Shown: positions 1 to 11,638 of the stretch, one piece after another
Position numbering within the stretch: the first letter of the stretch is position 1
How the letters are laid out: each line of letters opens with the position of its first letter
NCBI GenBank assembly: GCA_963277665.1
Contig: CAUJRU010000138.1
Location: 1 to 64,000 of the forward strand
Origin: Viscum album
Lineage: Eukaryota > Streptophyta > Magnoliopsida > Santalales > Viscaceae
Direction of reading: 5' to 3'
Length of the DNA stretch: 64,000 nucleotides
Made by a program: the position numbers and the translations under genes
The notes under the pieces: model-generated
Told to the model about the DNA's origin: nothing
Database searches by the model: none
Seen by the model: only the letters and a program-made list of their open reading frames with translations

Positions 1-2577
1 AAACACGGATCATTTCATTATTTGATTTTTTTAGTGGCGTCATAAAACAATTTATCCTAAAATTTTAATTGATATATTTTTGTTCCAATTCACTTGAGTA
101 TCACATTTATTATAAAGTATGAAATTGAGTATTTATAGGAGTTCCACACATATCACATATAAAATGATCCATATACAACGTCAATTATCCACACTCTTCA
201 AGAACCCTATCTCCTCACTCCATTGAAAATATTCTTACCCAAAATTTATTATCATCTATTAGATTATTTTCAATTATTAATTAATATTTCTAGATGGTTT
301 TAGGAGAGTATTAAAATAGGATATGGAAGTAATAGGTAAAAGTATTCAATGATTTATTTCAAGTATTTTTCATCTTGAACGGTTACCAATGATGTTATAT
401 CCATAATACAATTATTCAAAATACATAATTATTATTCTGAAATGATATTATTTAAATGAAAAATCTATTATCGTCCCACTTTCCATTCTTTATAAAATTA
501 AAATAATTTTCATGTTATATGAGGACTACTGCATCCAAGAACAATGAATTTCAATCCTGACAACAATATTGCATGGATGGGTATAAAAAAGAATCAATAA
601 ACTAATATAAATTTTAGAAAATTATTAATTTTATAATATGATAAACTATCCATTATATACAAAATATTAATAATGACGTTTAATTATCAAATTTAACTAC
701 CAAAAAATTGGGATAGCAGGAATTGTTATAAGTAATTAACTTTTTCTATTCTTATTTATTTATAATCATTATATAAAACATATTAATCTGATTTAGAAAT
801 TTAATATAGTGTTTCTAAAATAAATATTATTCATTGAATGTGAAATCGTTAGTGTTTAATAACAGTCTAACTCATTTTGTCCCTATACATTATTCTTGTT
901 TGTGTACGATTACCACTAATAAAAGATAGGTTATAATGTTGATGTCATTAATTATTACAAAATCTTTTAAACTAATAATATTATGTTTTATTGTAAAATT
1001 ATAAATTTTTAATTATAATATATTTTTAAATATACATCATAATATTGGAATTAAAATCGACTAATCATGGTTTTTTTAAACAAAAAAACCATGTTTGGTA
1101 AGGAAGATTCACGGAAAAGAAATTATATCATAGGTTCTTGAACTCCATTGTATTTGGAATGATATAAATATTATACCATAGATAAACTATAAAATTTAGA
1201 ACAATTTTTTATTTTATATTTATCATTACATGGATATCAAATCTATTTTGGAGATTATTAAATAATTTAACCCAAAATGGCCAATGTAGACCATGTAATT
1301 TTATTAAATAAAAAAATATGATTATAAATGATATTTAATGCATAATAGTAAAAGAAGATATAATAAAAAAAATATTAATAAAGTAAATAATGAATATATA
1401 TTTATTATTTAGGATATTAGAAGTCGTAAAAAACAAGTCAGGACTCAATGTAATAGATTTTCCTTCAAAAACATGTTTTATTTGTTTTAATATTATTGAT
1501 TCGAATCATTATCATCAATATCCAAAATCATTATGTAGGTCCCTAATTATTAATCTAGATATCGAAATTTTAATTTAATTTCCTTATCAACTGTTTCTAA
1601 ACATATATAAAATTCTTTCAAAAAATAATTTTAATGTTCCATAAATGAGTTACTTTTGAAATTCTTAAAAAAATTAAAAGTTTACTTTTTAAACAAGTAC
1701 TATATAATAAAATTTTTTCCAAAATAATATTTAATCATCATTTTTATGATTCCCCTCTATGATTAAATAGTTTTTCATTAAATATAAAATTCCCTTTGAT
1801 ATATGGAATTTTCATTTTTAAATAGTTGTTAAAAAAACAATTATTTCTTTTTATGTTTAGGTTGTAATAGAAGTAAATTTTGATAATTAGATTAAATGTC
1901 AGTTTTAATGAGTTTGATAATGATAATTAATCTGCAATTATTTAGGTTTCAAATTAAAATACATATAAAATATATATTATGAATTTTTAGCCTAGGATAT
2001 ATATCTCCAATGTATCTGGTAATGAATTGTACTCCGAAGAAAAAATACGTGAAGTAATTGAGTAGGTTATTCCTATTAAAAGGGTGATATTAACGGGTGA
2101 TGATTATGATATCCCAATATACATTAATGTTTCTATATACTTCTATTAGTTTTAATGGAATTCCTAATCAAAATTATCTTTCACATATGAGTATGACATG
2201 AATTATTATTTTTTTTAAAGGAATTCATTTTAAAGGGTTTTCATTTTTTCCCATGGAATAAGAATTCACATTTTTCAATTTTATCACTAGGAATTTTTTT
2301 CTTATCCCACATTTTAATATCATTTTACAACATTGAATTTTTTGTAAGACCTATAGTATGGTCAATATTATAGCTACAGTTACTCAATATGAATGGGAAA
2401 ATTGTGTTCTAAATGAATAATGAGTGTTAATTTATGAGACCATTTTTTGGATAAAATGTACTATGTGGGGAAGTGTCAACATAATAATTTTTTTTTCTGT
2501 ATTATTAACTATTTATATAATACTTTAACCCTTACAAAAAAATTATTTTAATGGTTTTATTTGTATAGGTTTTAATA
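1..2577 (+). repeat. 5' LTR of old gypsy element A, left-truncated by the window
   Basis: This is the 3' two-thirds of a long terminal repeat whose start lies off the left edge. It ends just before a primer-binding site at 2580. Homology to the LTR of the gag-only element at 3896-7653 can be read at several points. The stretch around 520-605 (GGACTACTGCATCC and on to TGGGTATAAA) matches 5806-5885 (GGACTACCGCCCCC and on to TTGGATGTATAAA). A TATA-like start region at about 130-240 matches the region around 5253-5340. Distances between these points agree roughly. The copy is heavily decayed, mostly C and G to T and A. No coding region is visible, and the short open frame at 1390-1578 has no family signature. 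Confidence 0.6.
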
Positions 2578-2579
2578 GT

Positions 2580-2597
2580 TGGTATCAAATATGGGTT
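2580..2597 (+). other. Primer-binding site of element A
   Basis: TGGTATCAAATATGGG follows the LTR end after two bases. The first eight bases match the complement of the initiator-Met tRNA 3' end (TGGTATCAGAGC), and the rest is decayed. It marks where minus-strand DNA synthesis began in element A and fixes its LTR end near 2577. Confidence 0.6.
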
Positions 2598-2928
2598 TAA
2601 GAAATAAGAGGTTTAGATGTTGACATGGAAAGATAATTTTGGGTTGAAAATATATGGTTACACAATCATCATGTTGTTTTTTATTACTCTGAGGGTCTAT
2701 ATATTTCATTATCTAATATATTATTATATTATAATTGGATTTGAAGAGGTTTAAAGGTGAGAAATGTAGAAGGGAGAAAATTGGAAAATATCATAAAAAT
2801 CAGCATCAAGAAAAGTTTTGAATTTTCTGGGCAAGTTTGTTGACATTTTCATTCAATTAATTTATTATATAAATGGAAGAACCCATGAAACTGATAATCC
2901 AAATTAACTATATTGGAACATTTAAATA

Positions 2929-3755
2929 ATGTCTCATTTAATAAAACATCACCATACACTTTTACGTGGATCCTTAGAACCATTTTTATCTAAATTATGG
3001 ATAATTGGGTTTGAGGAGATATTTTTATTATCGGGGTTTTTTAGATATAAAAAATTAACTCATTCATTTCAATATTATGATGGTGGGTTTGATCAGTCGT
3101 GTTCTTTGTTAGAAATATCTGGTAGAAGAATGAAATTTAAATAATATATTGAATGATGTATATTGATTTTTTCATGTAAAATATTTTCCAAATATTATTC
3201 AATTAATAATTGAAATAAATTATTAGAGTTGAATAAAATGATTAAGAATCAGTTTCAAATTACCAAAAAACATTTTCCCATTTTTATGGTATAAACCAAA
3301 TATTATTCATGAATATGAGACTGAATTCAAAAGATGTTATAATGGACTGAGTCAAACTTTATGAATACAATTGAACCCTAGGGGGTGTAATATTGATTAA
3401 TAAATTTTTTTAATGAGATGATATGTTTGATATGGAATTTATTGAGTCTTATTTATCCCATGAAATCAAGAATAATAAATGGTCATGGTGGTAGAAAATA
3501 GTGAATCATCCAATAAGTAGTTCTGTGGTAGGCCACCTATATGTCCTAAATGTGGTAGAAAAAATTTTCTAGAATTTATAAATATATTTAGAATGGGTTA
3601 CCCAAGCGGTGAGAGTAGAAATTAGGTATATGATTAAAATGAAAACAGTGATTATGAAACCAATAATGGGAAATCAGGTGGTCATTTGTATTAAAATGTA
3701 TTAATTGTAATGAATTTGGTTTGTGTAAAAATATGTGTGTTTAATTATATACCAG
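2929..3755 (+). pseudogene. Relic gag of gypsy element A
   Basis: This is the decayed capsid/nucleocapsid gene of element A. The open stretch 2929-3144 reads almost without gaps against the capsid domain of the intact gag at 8148. RGSLEPFL lines up with NGSTNPIV, LWIIGFEEIF with QWINSLEKIF, and DQSCSLL with DQWWSLI; the conserved WW pair is lost. Downstream, a CPKCGRK knuckle start begins near 3542. A second zinc knuckle (CINCNEFGLCKNMC, 3697-3738) has Leu where the ligand His should be. Stops and frame changes lie between them (3145-3530). The frame is then cut at 3895 by the gag-only element, and pol resumes after 14035. It cannot encode a working protein. Confidence 0.65.
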
Positions 3756-3890
3756 TGCTGAGAATGATCATGATCAAATTCATAATGTGTGGTAAATTAT
3801 TTTTCTAATAATATAATATATATTGGTCTACATAATGATTTGGTGATAGGGGAATACTTATTTAATCAGGTTTTGTGGATATATTTCTTC

Positions 3891-3895
3891 CTATA
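3891..3895 (+). other. Target-site duplication, left copy (CTATA)
   Basis: CTATA immediately precedes the 5' LTR of the element at 3896 and recurs immediately after its 3' LTR at 14031-14035. A 5-bp direct repeat is what Ty3/gypsy integrase leaves. It shows that both ends are intact and that this is one insertion event. Confidence 0.95.
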
Positions 3896-5252
3896 TGTAA
3901 CACCCCGAGCTTCCACGATACGCTTCTCATTCAATAATGCAATAGCTTGCATTGTACGCAACTTCGAGTTCTAACACACCGCGACTAATCAAAGTAGTCG
4001 TTATGAATATTAATAACCACTTATTAAAATTATAGAAAATTTATATAGCAAAATGGACTTCATTTTTGTATTCGGAATATCGAAATTATCCTATGTTGAA
4101 TTTTTGGTATTTTTCTGAGAACTTCTATTTTTTTATGAATAGTGAAAAATATTTAAAAACAACTTTTTTAATAAAAATAATTTATAGTGATAAATTATAC
4201 TATTTAGTGGTTTTAAAGTATAATTAGAATATATTTTAACCATTCTATCCAATGGTGGTCATTAGAATTAATTTAACATTGAAATTGGACATAAACAATT
4301 GCCAATCTTTTGATATAAATTGTTTCTTAAAAACACGCTATTTGTCGTAACAGCGGGAATTAATTATAAAATTAATTAATGCAACATATATGTTTGGAAT
4401 TTTGTAAAATAGACATCATTTTTGAATTCGGAATATCAATTATATCTTAGGGTGAAATTTTGGCCTTGTTCTGAAAAACTTCAATTTTTGATGAATAGTG
4501 AAACCACTAAGTTGTAGTTAAATAACTGATTTTTCGTTTAAATAAAATATTACCACTTCTGTGATTTTATTTTCAAAAATCCGACATACATGGTTGTCAT
4601 TAAGAATTAAAATGTGGTTCAATGAGATTAAAAAATTTTTTTGGTGAATAGTAACTTTTAATTTCTTAATCGCGATTAGAGGTAATTAGTGTAGTTTAAG
4701 GTACAAATAATGTTTTAATAATATGAGATGAGCATGACACTTGTCCTACTCCTATTGGATGAGTCATGGCCGACCAAGACAACCCATGGGTCAACTTGGG
4801 GACCCCATAGAGCCACTATAGTTGGAAAATGACATTAATATATATTTATTTAATGTTAAAATTAAATTGATACAAACATGAGTTGTTTTACTAAAACACT
4901 TTTTAAGTGGTGTTACAGAAGTCCAAATGTTGACTATAAATATTCATTAGAAAGCTAAAAAGATTTCCTACATCATAGTATTTTTTTTATAATTTTTAGA
5001 CATTAAATAAATTAAATTATTTATGAAATTATTATGATGCAGCGATGACCTCATTATTTAACGATTTAAATAAAATGAGAAGATAATGCAAAATCCAAGC
5101 CTTAAACTTGTCCAAAGCCTATTGGATGAGAAGATTTCGAACCCTTATCACCATAGACACGAATTATATAAGTGTGGGACCTTTAGAATCCGAAAATAAA
5201 TGTATAATAATGTAACATTTCAATCTTTACAAAAGAGCCCCTCCTCTCCTCT

Positions 5253-5260
5253 TATAAAAG
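5253..5260 (+). promoter_or_regulatory. TATA box of the 5' LTR
   Basis: TATAAAAG sits in a pyrimidine-rich context (CTCCTCTCCTC before, CCCCACCACTCCC after), typical of a plant RNA polymerase II core promoter. It is kept in the other LTR at 11631. Transcription would begin about 25-35 bases downstream and read through gag into the 3' LTR. Confidence 0.6.
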
Positions 5261-7050
5261 GCCCCCACCACTCCCACCTTATTCACACCTTCAAGCCATT
5301 TGACTCGGCCAAACTCTGCCCAAATACTCTCCCAACATCCCCCTCTTACTCCTAGAAGCATAACTTTGAGCAGAAAGCTTCCCAAGGAAGCCTTTGGATC
5401 AAATCAAAAAGAGTTACCCGATTTTGAGGTAATTTCTTCTCTAATGTTGTTTTGTTTTGTTTTTCTTCTCCAACCCCCTAAACTCTTTTTATTCATTTCT
5501 TTTGTAACAACACCAGTATCATCAATATACTAGGATGTTTTTATAATAAGGATTCTAGATACACTTACACACAACTACATCTAATGGTTAAAGAACATAC
5601 GGTTTCTGTGGATGGCGAATTTATGCCTCACGAAACGATGATTGTTCAACACTCATATAACACCTTCAAAGGTGGCCATTAAGATGACACTATTTTTATA
5701 TATGATATATAATATGTTTATTTTTTACTTATGCTTCTGTATTTCTCATTTATGTCATACTTTATGATTTCCATTATGGGTAAAACGCGATAATTTCATT
5801 TTAGGAAGTGCGGACTACCGCCCCCTCAAAGTGATTTGAATCATTAATGCCATATGTTGGATGTATAAAGGATGGAGTAAATAGTATTATACACTATATT
5901 ATACTGGAATTATATTATACATTTATATCATTATGATTTCGTTCCATTAAATATGAAATTGAAATGAAAGTAGCGTCCATGCGTACGTACGGCTTACCGT
6001 CTCCATGAACGGTGCATTTCATTTCTTACCTCTAAATGTTACGTAATATTATAAATGAATGTATATACTGGATATATAAGATATATATATGTCATCTAAA
6101 TCATTAATATAATTCTAGAGACAATGGATATTCTACCACATAAACAACTTGTAATTATAAGAAGTTTATTGTTGACTCAAGTACCAATGATCGACAAAAC
6201 GACCGTTATTAACTTAAATAATTACATAATGTTCATATCATTGTAATAAGTGATATAATAAGGATAATGAAATTGAAAATGGTTCTTAATAAGGTATATA
6301 TTAACTCTAGTTTATTATTCAGGAGGTTAAAGAACGGTTGAGTCAAGTCCGACATGAGGTAAGGGAACTTCTTAACCCAATTTCTATTCTTTGGGTTAAT
6401 CTCCTACTTTCAAATTATGTCATGATATTATTATGTCCTATCTTGTATTTTTTTACATTATTTATGTGTACGTATAGTGAATACACATAATAGACCTACA
6501 TTATAAAAAAAATGATCTTTTTAAGGACTTCGTCTCAATCCCCTTTCATTGAGGCATATTTGGTTTTATACACAGCTTTCTTTTATACGGTGTATAAACC
6601 CCTTTGACTTTTACGTTTATTCAAAAGGAATCTTTTTTATACGAAGCGTTTTGCTAAACGACAAAAGGGAATGTTTTTCTTTCCGTACTTATGCGGCGAC
6701 AACGACATCTCTACCGCCGTGACCATTATTTGATTTTCGGCTTCCTCTACAAGCCATCATTTTTTTTAATGAAAAATAAATACAGAGTTTTAACTTTCTT
6801 TTATTTTGGTATTGAAAATGGTTTTGAGAGCGTTTTTATTATATCAATGTATTGTATTGATATCTTGTGATTGAAATGTGGAAATTTTATGTCTCCTTTA
6901 TGCATTTTTATGTGACACGATTATGTTATGGTTTATGATATATTTAAACCTATTCATATGAGGAATGTATTGGACTTAATAAGTGACGGGTGGAGCCCGC
7001 TATAGCTCCTCGATGCATCGGTAGGTCTCATGAGACAACTAGACGTGGAA

Positions 7051-7127
7051 TTGGCCGAGGCCCTTTCCCAATTTGATTTATGGTTTTGGCCGAGGCCTTA
7101 ATCATTTTAGACGTCTTGGCCGAGGCC
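7051..7127 (+). repeat. Triple TTGGCCGAGGCC motif in the LTR
   Basis: Three exact 12-base copies start at 7051, 7086 and 7116, about 30-35 bases apart, in otherwise AT-rich DNA. The core GGCC-GA-GGCC is an imperfect palindrome. All three copies are kept in the 3' LTR at 13427, 13462 and 13492. The role is unknown; candidates are a transcription-factor cluster or an RNA structure in the R-U5 leader. Confidence 0.7.
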
Positions 7128-7655
7128 TTGACAAAATGTTTCAGAATGTCTGGCATTATACATTCCCTCATTATGAAAGTGGTTATTGGTATTGCATGTG
7201 ATTATTCGACTAGTAGAATATCCATGTGAGTAAGTAAATGGAATTATTTAATTTTATTTTTGCCATATTATGCTGAAGTTCAAGTTTAAAAAAGGCTTTT
7301 GTTTTAGTTATACATTGCCTTAAATGTTAATGTTTATTTATGAAAGCTTCCGCAATATTGTTATCCTTACTGAGCATCTGAGCTCACTCTTTCAATGTTT
7401 TAATATTTTCCAGGATGTGAAGAAGTATTTTATGAATGACCTGTAGGGATTGTCAGAAGAGGATATGAGTGTGGACTATGGAGACTTTTTATTTGATGTT
7501 TTTCACTTTATGATGTAATGTAACGTTTACGAATGTATCTAGTGTTTCCAAGGATACTAAACTAATCGGTCTTTCGAGATTTGATCTTTTGTGATCATGC
7601 CAATGTTACGAAGTAATGCACCGACTCCGGGTAGCTGGGGTCGGGGCGTTACAGT

Positions 7656-7676
7656 TGGTATCAGAGGCAGTTTAGT
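7656..7676 (+). other. Primer-binding site (initiator-Met tRNA)
   Basis: TGGTATCAGAGGCAGTTTAG begins two bases after the 5' LTR. Eleven bases (TGGTATCAGAG) match the complement of the plant initiator-Met tRNA 3' end exactly. The next base is G instead of C, then CAG matches again. It should still prime minus-strand cDNA. Confidence 0.9.
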
Positions 7677-8147
7677 ACTAACCTTAGAGGCTAGATTTAG
7701 ATAAACTCTGATTAGAGAACATAGCCCAAAGATAGACTTTAAGGATTAGTATAGAAGAACTTCCTAGAATTTTGTTATTGTAGATATTTTGTGAGTTTTC
7801 CGAGCAATATGTCCCTGTCTGGATACGAGAAAGTAGAGGCGGCTCTGGCACAGATGTACCTAGGGGTAAAACCCGAAAACACCGCTTTGAGCTAGACTCG
7901 AACGGGAACTGGTGCACGACAACGGGCCTTGCTTCACTCTTGGTTACGACACTCCCAGGGGATATGCTTTGGATAATTCTCGTTTTCTTTATAAACCACT
8001 ATGAAGGGTTATGAGTATATACTTCCTCAAAGAAAACATTTTTATGGATTATATCCATAAATAGTTCAATTTATGTTAAGTATCTTACATGTATGGAATT
8101 ATGTATTTTGATTTATAAACTAATAAAGTTTATGCCATTGTTTAGAA
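7677..8147 (+). other. Leader between primer site and gag
   Basis: This is 5' untranslated leader of the gag-only element. The packaging signal would be expected here, but nothing specific can be recognised. The open frame on the other strand at 7684-7917 has no family signature. Confidence 0.4.
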
Positions 8148-9215
8148 ATGGCGCCTAGTGGAAGGAATGGAAACCGTATCAATGCACGCACTCCGTGTAG
8201 GGATTTCCCTCCTGCTCAAGATAATTATTGTGGAGCTGGAGATACAACTGGTGCCGATCAACTTATTACCATACTGGGACAACTCACTCAGGTTATGAAT
8301 AATATCCTTACTTGTATGGAGCACCCTGATCCGCAACGTGGAGGATCAATGTTAGACCGCTTCATGAGGCAACAACCACCAACCTTCAATGGGAGTACAA
8401 ATCCTATAGTAGCTGAGCAATGGATAAATTCCTTAGAGAAAATATTCCATGCCTTGGGGAGTATTGAAAGGGAGAAGGTTGTCATGGTAGTTTACCGCCT
8501 CACTAGAGATGCCGATCAGTGGTGGTCGCTGATTCAAAACACAAAGGAAGATGATGACGTATCGAATATGGAATGGAGGGAGTTCAAAGAGCTTTTCTTA
8601 GAAAAATACTTTCCTCGTGACCATCGAGCAGATATGAAAAGGCAATTTCTGAGTCTAAGGCAAAAGGAGGATGAGAATGTCGCAAAGTATGAGGCTAACT
8701 TTACAAGGTTAGCGAGGCATGCTGCCGATTATATACGTAACCCAAGGAGTAAGATTGATCGTTTCTTTGATGGGTTAAAACCATTTCTCCGTCGATCTAT
8801 AGTATCACAATCCTTATCATCATACGAAGATATTGTCTCATGTGCTATCAAGACAGAAAAGGAATTCTCTAAGTCTTATGACAACAAAGTAAAGCAAGAT
8901 AAGAAGAGAACGGTGGAACAAGAGACAGATAAAGGGAAAAAGGGAAAGAAGGATTTTCCATTATGTGATAATTGTGGGAGGAATCACCCTGGTACGTGTC
9001 TAAAAGAAATGGGAGTTTGTTATAAATGTGGAGAAAAGGGTCACCAGGCTCGTGATTGCAAGGGAAATAAAGAGGCTGTCAAAGTTGAATGCTACAATTG
9101 TAGGGAAATGGGGCATTATGCAAATGAATTTCCTAAGCGTCAGGGAAACTTACCTCATAAAAGGCCAAGGGATCAAGGACAATCTTATGCTGTTACTACA
9201 TTTGAAGCAGAATAA
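8148..9215 (+). CDS. gag: Gag polyprotein (capsid and nucleocapsid) of the gag-only element
   Basis: This 355-residue open frame is the structural protein that packages retrotransposon RNA into virus-like particles in the cytoplasm. Residues about 75-175 form the Ty3/gypsy gag domain: FMRQQPPTFNGS, then EQWINSLEKIF, DADQWWSLI, EFKELFLEKYFP and a Q-K-E-D/ENVAKYE segment. A lysine-rich linker follows. Next are three cysteine motifs: a plant-type CDNCGRNHPGTC, a full CCHC knuckle CYKCGEKGHQARDC, and a last knuckle CYNCREMGHYANEF whose final ligand Cys is Phe (codon near 9128). The start is the first ATG after the leader, in context GAAATGGCG. The C-terminus stops where protease would follow in autonomous relatives. 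It is the only long intact coding sequence in the window. Particle maturation would need protease supplied in trans. Confidence 0.93.
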   Translation: MAPSGRNGNRINARTPCRDFPPAQDNYCGAGDTTGADQLITILGQLTQVMNNILTCMEHPDPQRGGSMLDRFMRQQPPTFNGSTNPIVAEQWINSLEKIFHALGSIEREKVVMVVYRLTRDADQWWSLIQNTKEDDDVSNMEWREFKELFLEKYFPRDHRADMKRQFLSLRQKEDENVAKYEANFTRLARHAADYIRNPRSKIDRFFDGLKPFLRRSIVSQSLSSYEDIVSCAIKTEKEFSKSYDNKVKQDKKRTVEQETDKGKKGKKDFPLCDNCGRNHPGTCLKEMGVCYKCGEKGHQARDCKGNKEAVKVECYNCREMGHYANEFPKRQGNLPHKRPRDQGQSYAVTTFEAE

Positions 9216-9262
9216 CTAATGTATTGGTGCTTTTGGACTCATGGATTATATTTTGGTTATTA
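9212..9262 (+). pseudogene. Possible vestige of the protease start
   Basis: Immediately after gag, in the frame one base back, the sequence reads TNVLVLLDSW. This resembles the beginning of gypsy retropepsin, whose catalytic motif is (L/F)DSGA. The catalytic Asp and Ser are kept but the Gly is Trp, and the reading decays at once. If real, it shows that the element arose from a gag-pol parent by deletion just past the protease start. A short match like this can arise by chance. Confidence 0.3.
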
Positions 9263-9566
9263 GAATAATGTGATATATATATATAAGGATTTTACTGCAG
9301 TACTTGTTGATTTAAGTAAGTTTTTAATATGATGAAGGTAATTATATTTTTAGTATGTGACAATAAGAGAAACTTTACTTTGTTTGGGGAATCCAATGTT
9401 ACAATTGATTTTGGAATTAAGAGACCTTTTAGAGAAAGTCTGGATAGAGGTATTTTGGATAACTATAAAGGTTGGATTGGATTAAGTTGATCTTTGGATA
9501 GTATTATTTAAGGTTAAAAAAATTTATGAAGATTATTTTTGGAATATTATGATACTATAGTTTTAG
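9263..9566 (+). other. Non-coding interior after gag
   Basis: This stretch is AT-rich and carries many stops. I see no pol domain, splice signal or tandem repeat in it. Confidence 0.5.
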
Positions 9567-9686
9567 GAAAAGGACAACCTGCAGGGTGGGGCATAAACCG
9601 TCGCGTCGGACAAAGCTGAAGGAATCGAACCCACAACCATAGTACGACAGGCCTTTATTTCTTACCACTAGCCTACAGGAAGTCCC
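9567..9686 (-). mobile_element. tRNA-derived SINE fragment (minus strand)
   Basis: Read on the minus strand, this GC-richer island contains an RNA polymerase III A box, TAGGCTAGTGGTAAG (9661-9675), and a perfect B box, GGTTCGATTCC (9621-9631), about 45 bases apart. A unique tail then ends in TTTT near 9567. No tRNA cloverleaf can be drawn, because the acceptor halves do not pair, so it is a SINE head rather than a tRNA gene. The family and the target duplication were not recognised. It lies in the dispensable interior between gag and the polypurine tract. Confidence 0.7.
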
Positions 9687-10258
9687 TGGTTATTACAAAA
9701 TAATTTTACTAATCTAAATGGTATGTGTTAACATTTGGAACCTTATACAATTAAGATAAGTATAATATTTTTGAGTTCTATTATCTTTTTGAGTGAAAGA
9801 TGAGTTGAAGGTTGAAACTCTAGTTGTCAAGAATAAATATATATATACCTATCTCTTATTAAATGAATAAATTAATTCTTAAACTTTAGTAAAGGTATAT
9901 TAAAACAAAAAAAAAATATGTTATCCTAATACCTTATGTCTTGTTGAACTGATGATATTTTAAATCAACATAGATTGAAGGCTTTGAGGCCCTCAATTTG
10001 ACAGTTGATTGTGATTGATGACCTCAATCACTCCCTACAAATATTTACGTTTTTCCTCCAATTATATGTCTCTAATTGCCACCAATGTTCTCCTTATCGA
10101 GATCATAATTTGGTGCTGACTTTCTTATTTCCATTTCCCTCTTATTAAGGCTAAATTTTGTTAACCATATTTCCGATGTGGGTTTTCCACAAAGGTATTT
10201 TCTATTTTCAACCTTTTATTTTCAAAGAAAAATATCAAATTGCGAGGACGCAATTTAT
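9687..10258 (+). other. Non-coding 3' interior of the gag-only element
   Basis: No gene is seen here. The end (GCGAGGACGCAATTTATT, 10242-10259) resembles the GAGGACG-containing segment that precedes the polypurine tract in many plant gypsy elements. The open frame at 10158-10352 runs into the LTR and has no signature. Confidence 0.5.
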
Positions 10259-10273
10259 TGAAGGAGGTGAGAA
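10259..10273 (+). other. Polypurine tract
   Basis: TGAAGGAGGTGAGAA directly abuts the 3' LTR start TGTAACACC. It would prime plus-strand DNA synthesis. Its presence with the primer site means all cis-acting signals for reverse transcription are kept. Confidence 0.85.
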
Positions 10274-11630
10274 TGTAACACCCCGAGCTTCCATGATACG
10301 CTTCTCATTCAATAATGCAATAGCTTGCATTGTACGCAACTTGGAGTTCTAACACACCTCGACTAATCAAAGTAGCTGTTATGAATAGTAATAACCACTT
10401 ATTAAAATTATAGAAATTTTATATTGCAAAATGGACTTCATTTTTGTATTCGGAATATCGAAATTAGCCTATGTTGAATTTTTGGTATTTTTCTGAGAAC
10501 TTCTATTTTTTTATGAATAGTGAAAAATACTTAAAAACAACTTTTTTAATAAAGATAATTTATAGTGATAAATTATACTATTTAGTGGTTTTAAAGTATA
10601 ATTAGAATATATTTTTACCATTCTATCCAATGGTGGTCATTAGAATTAATTTAACATTGAAATTGGACATAAACAATTGCCAATCTTTTGATATAAATTG
10701 TTTCTTAAAAACACGCTATTTGTCGTAACAGCGGGAATTAATTATAAAATTAATTAATGAAACTTATATTTTAGTAATTTTGTAAAATAGACATCATTTT
10801 TGAATTCGGAATATCAATTATAGCTTAGGGTGAAATTTTGGCCCTGTTCTGAAAAACTTCAATTTTTTGATGAATAGTGAAACCACTAAGTGGTAGTTAA
10901 ATAAGTGATTTTTCGTTTAAATAAAATATTACCACTTCTGTGATTTGATTTTCAAAAATCCGACATACATGGGTGTCATTAAGAATTAAAATGTGGTTCA
11001 ATGAGATTAAAATAATTTTTTGGTGAATAGTAACTTTTAAGTTCTTAATCGCGATTAGAGGTAATTACTGTAGTTTAAGGTACAAATAATGTTTTAATAA
11101 TATGAGATGAGCATGACACTTGTCCTACTCCTATTGGATGAGTCATGGCCGACCAAGACAACCCATGGGTCAACTTGGGGACCCCATGGAGCCACTTTAG
11201 TTGGAAAATGACATTAATATATATTTATTTAATGTTAAAATTAAATTGATACAAACATGAGTTGTTTTACTAAAACAATTTTTAAGTGGGGTTATAGAAG
11301 TCCAAATTTTGACTATAAATATTCATTAGAAATCTAAAAAGATTTCCTAAATCATAGTATTTTTTTATAATTTTTAGACATTAAATATATTAAATTATTT
11401 ATGACATTATTATGATGCAGTGATGACCTCATTATTTAACGATTTAAATAAAATGAGAAGATAATGCAAAATCCAAGGCTTACACTTGTCCAAAGCATAT
11501 TGGATGAGGATATTTCGAACCCTTATCACCTTAGACACGAATTATATATGTTTGGGACCTTTATAATCCGAAAAGAATTGTATAATAATGTAACATTTCA
11601 ATCTTTCCAAAAGAGCCCCTCCTCTCCTCT

Positions 11631-11638
11631 TATAAAAG
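11631..11638 (+). promoter_or_regulatory. TATA box of the 3' LTR
   Basis: TATAAAAG in the same pyrimidine-rich context as in the 5' LTR. From here it could drive read-out transcription into the downstream relic DNA. Confidence 0.55.

Larger units (their letters stand above)
3896..7653 (+). repeat. 5' LTR of the gag-only element
   Basis: The repeat starts TGTAACACCCCGAGC and ends GGGGCGTTACA, with perfect 5-bp inverted ends (TGTAA/TTACA). It carries a TATA box at 5253 and so a likely transcript start near 5285, which would make U3 about 1.4 kb and R-U5 about 2.4 kb. Small open frames inside (3789-3974, 5300-5533) have no family signature and occur in the other LTR with changes, so I treat them as chance. 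Three copies of TTGGCCGAGGCC lie at 7051-7127. Confidence 0.95.

Noticed and set aside
8288..8485. Minus-strand frames opposite gag (also 8142-8336) and the +1 frame 9028-9219
   Set aside because: Shadows of the intact gag.
9600..9686. tRNA gene on the minus strand
   Set aside because: A and B boxes are present but the acceptor and T-stem halves do not pair. Best read as a SINE head.
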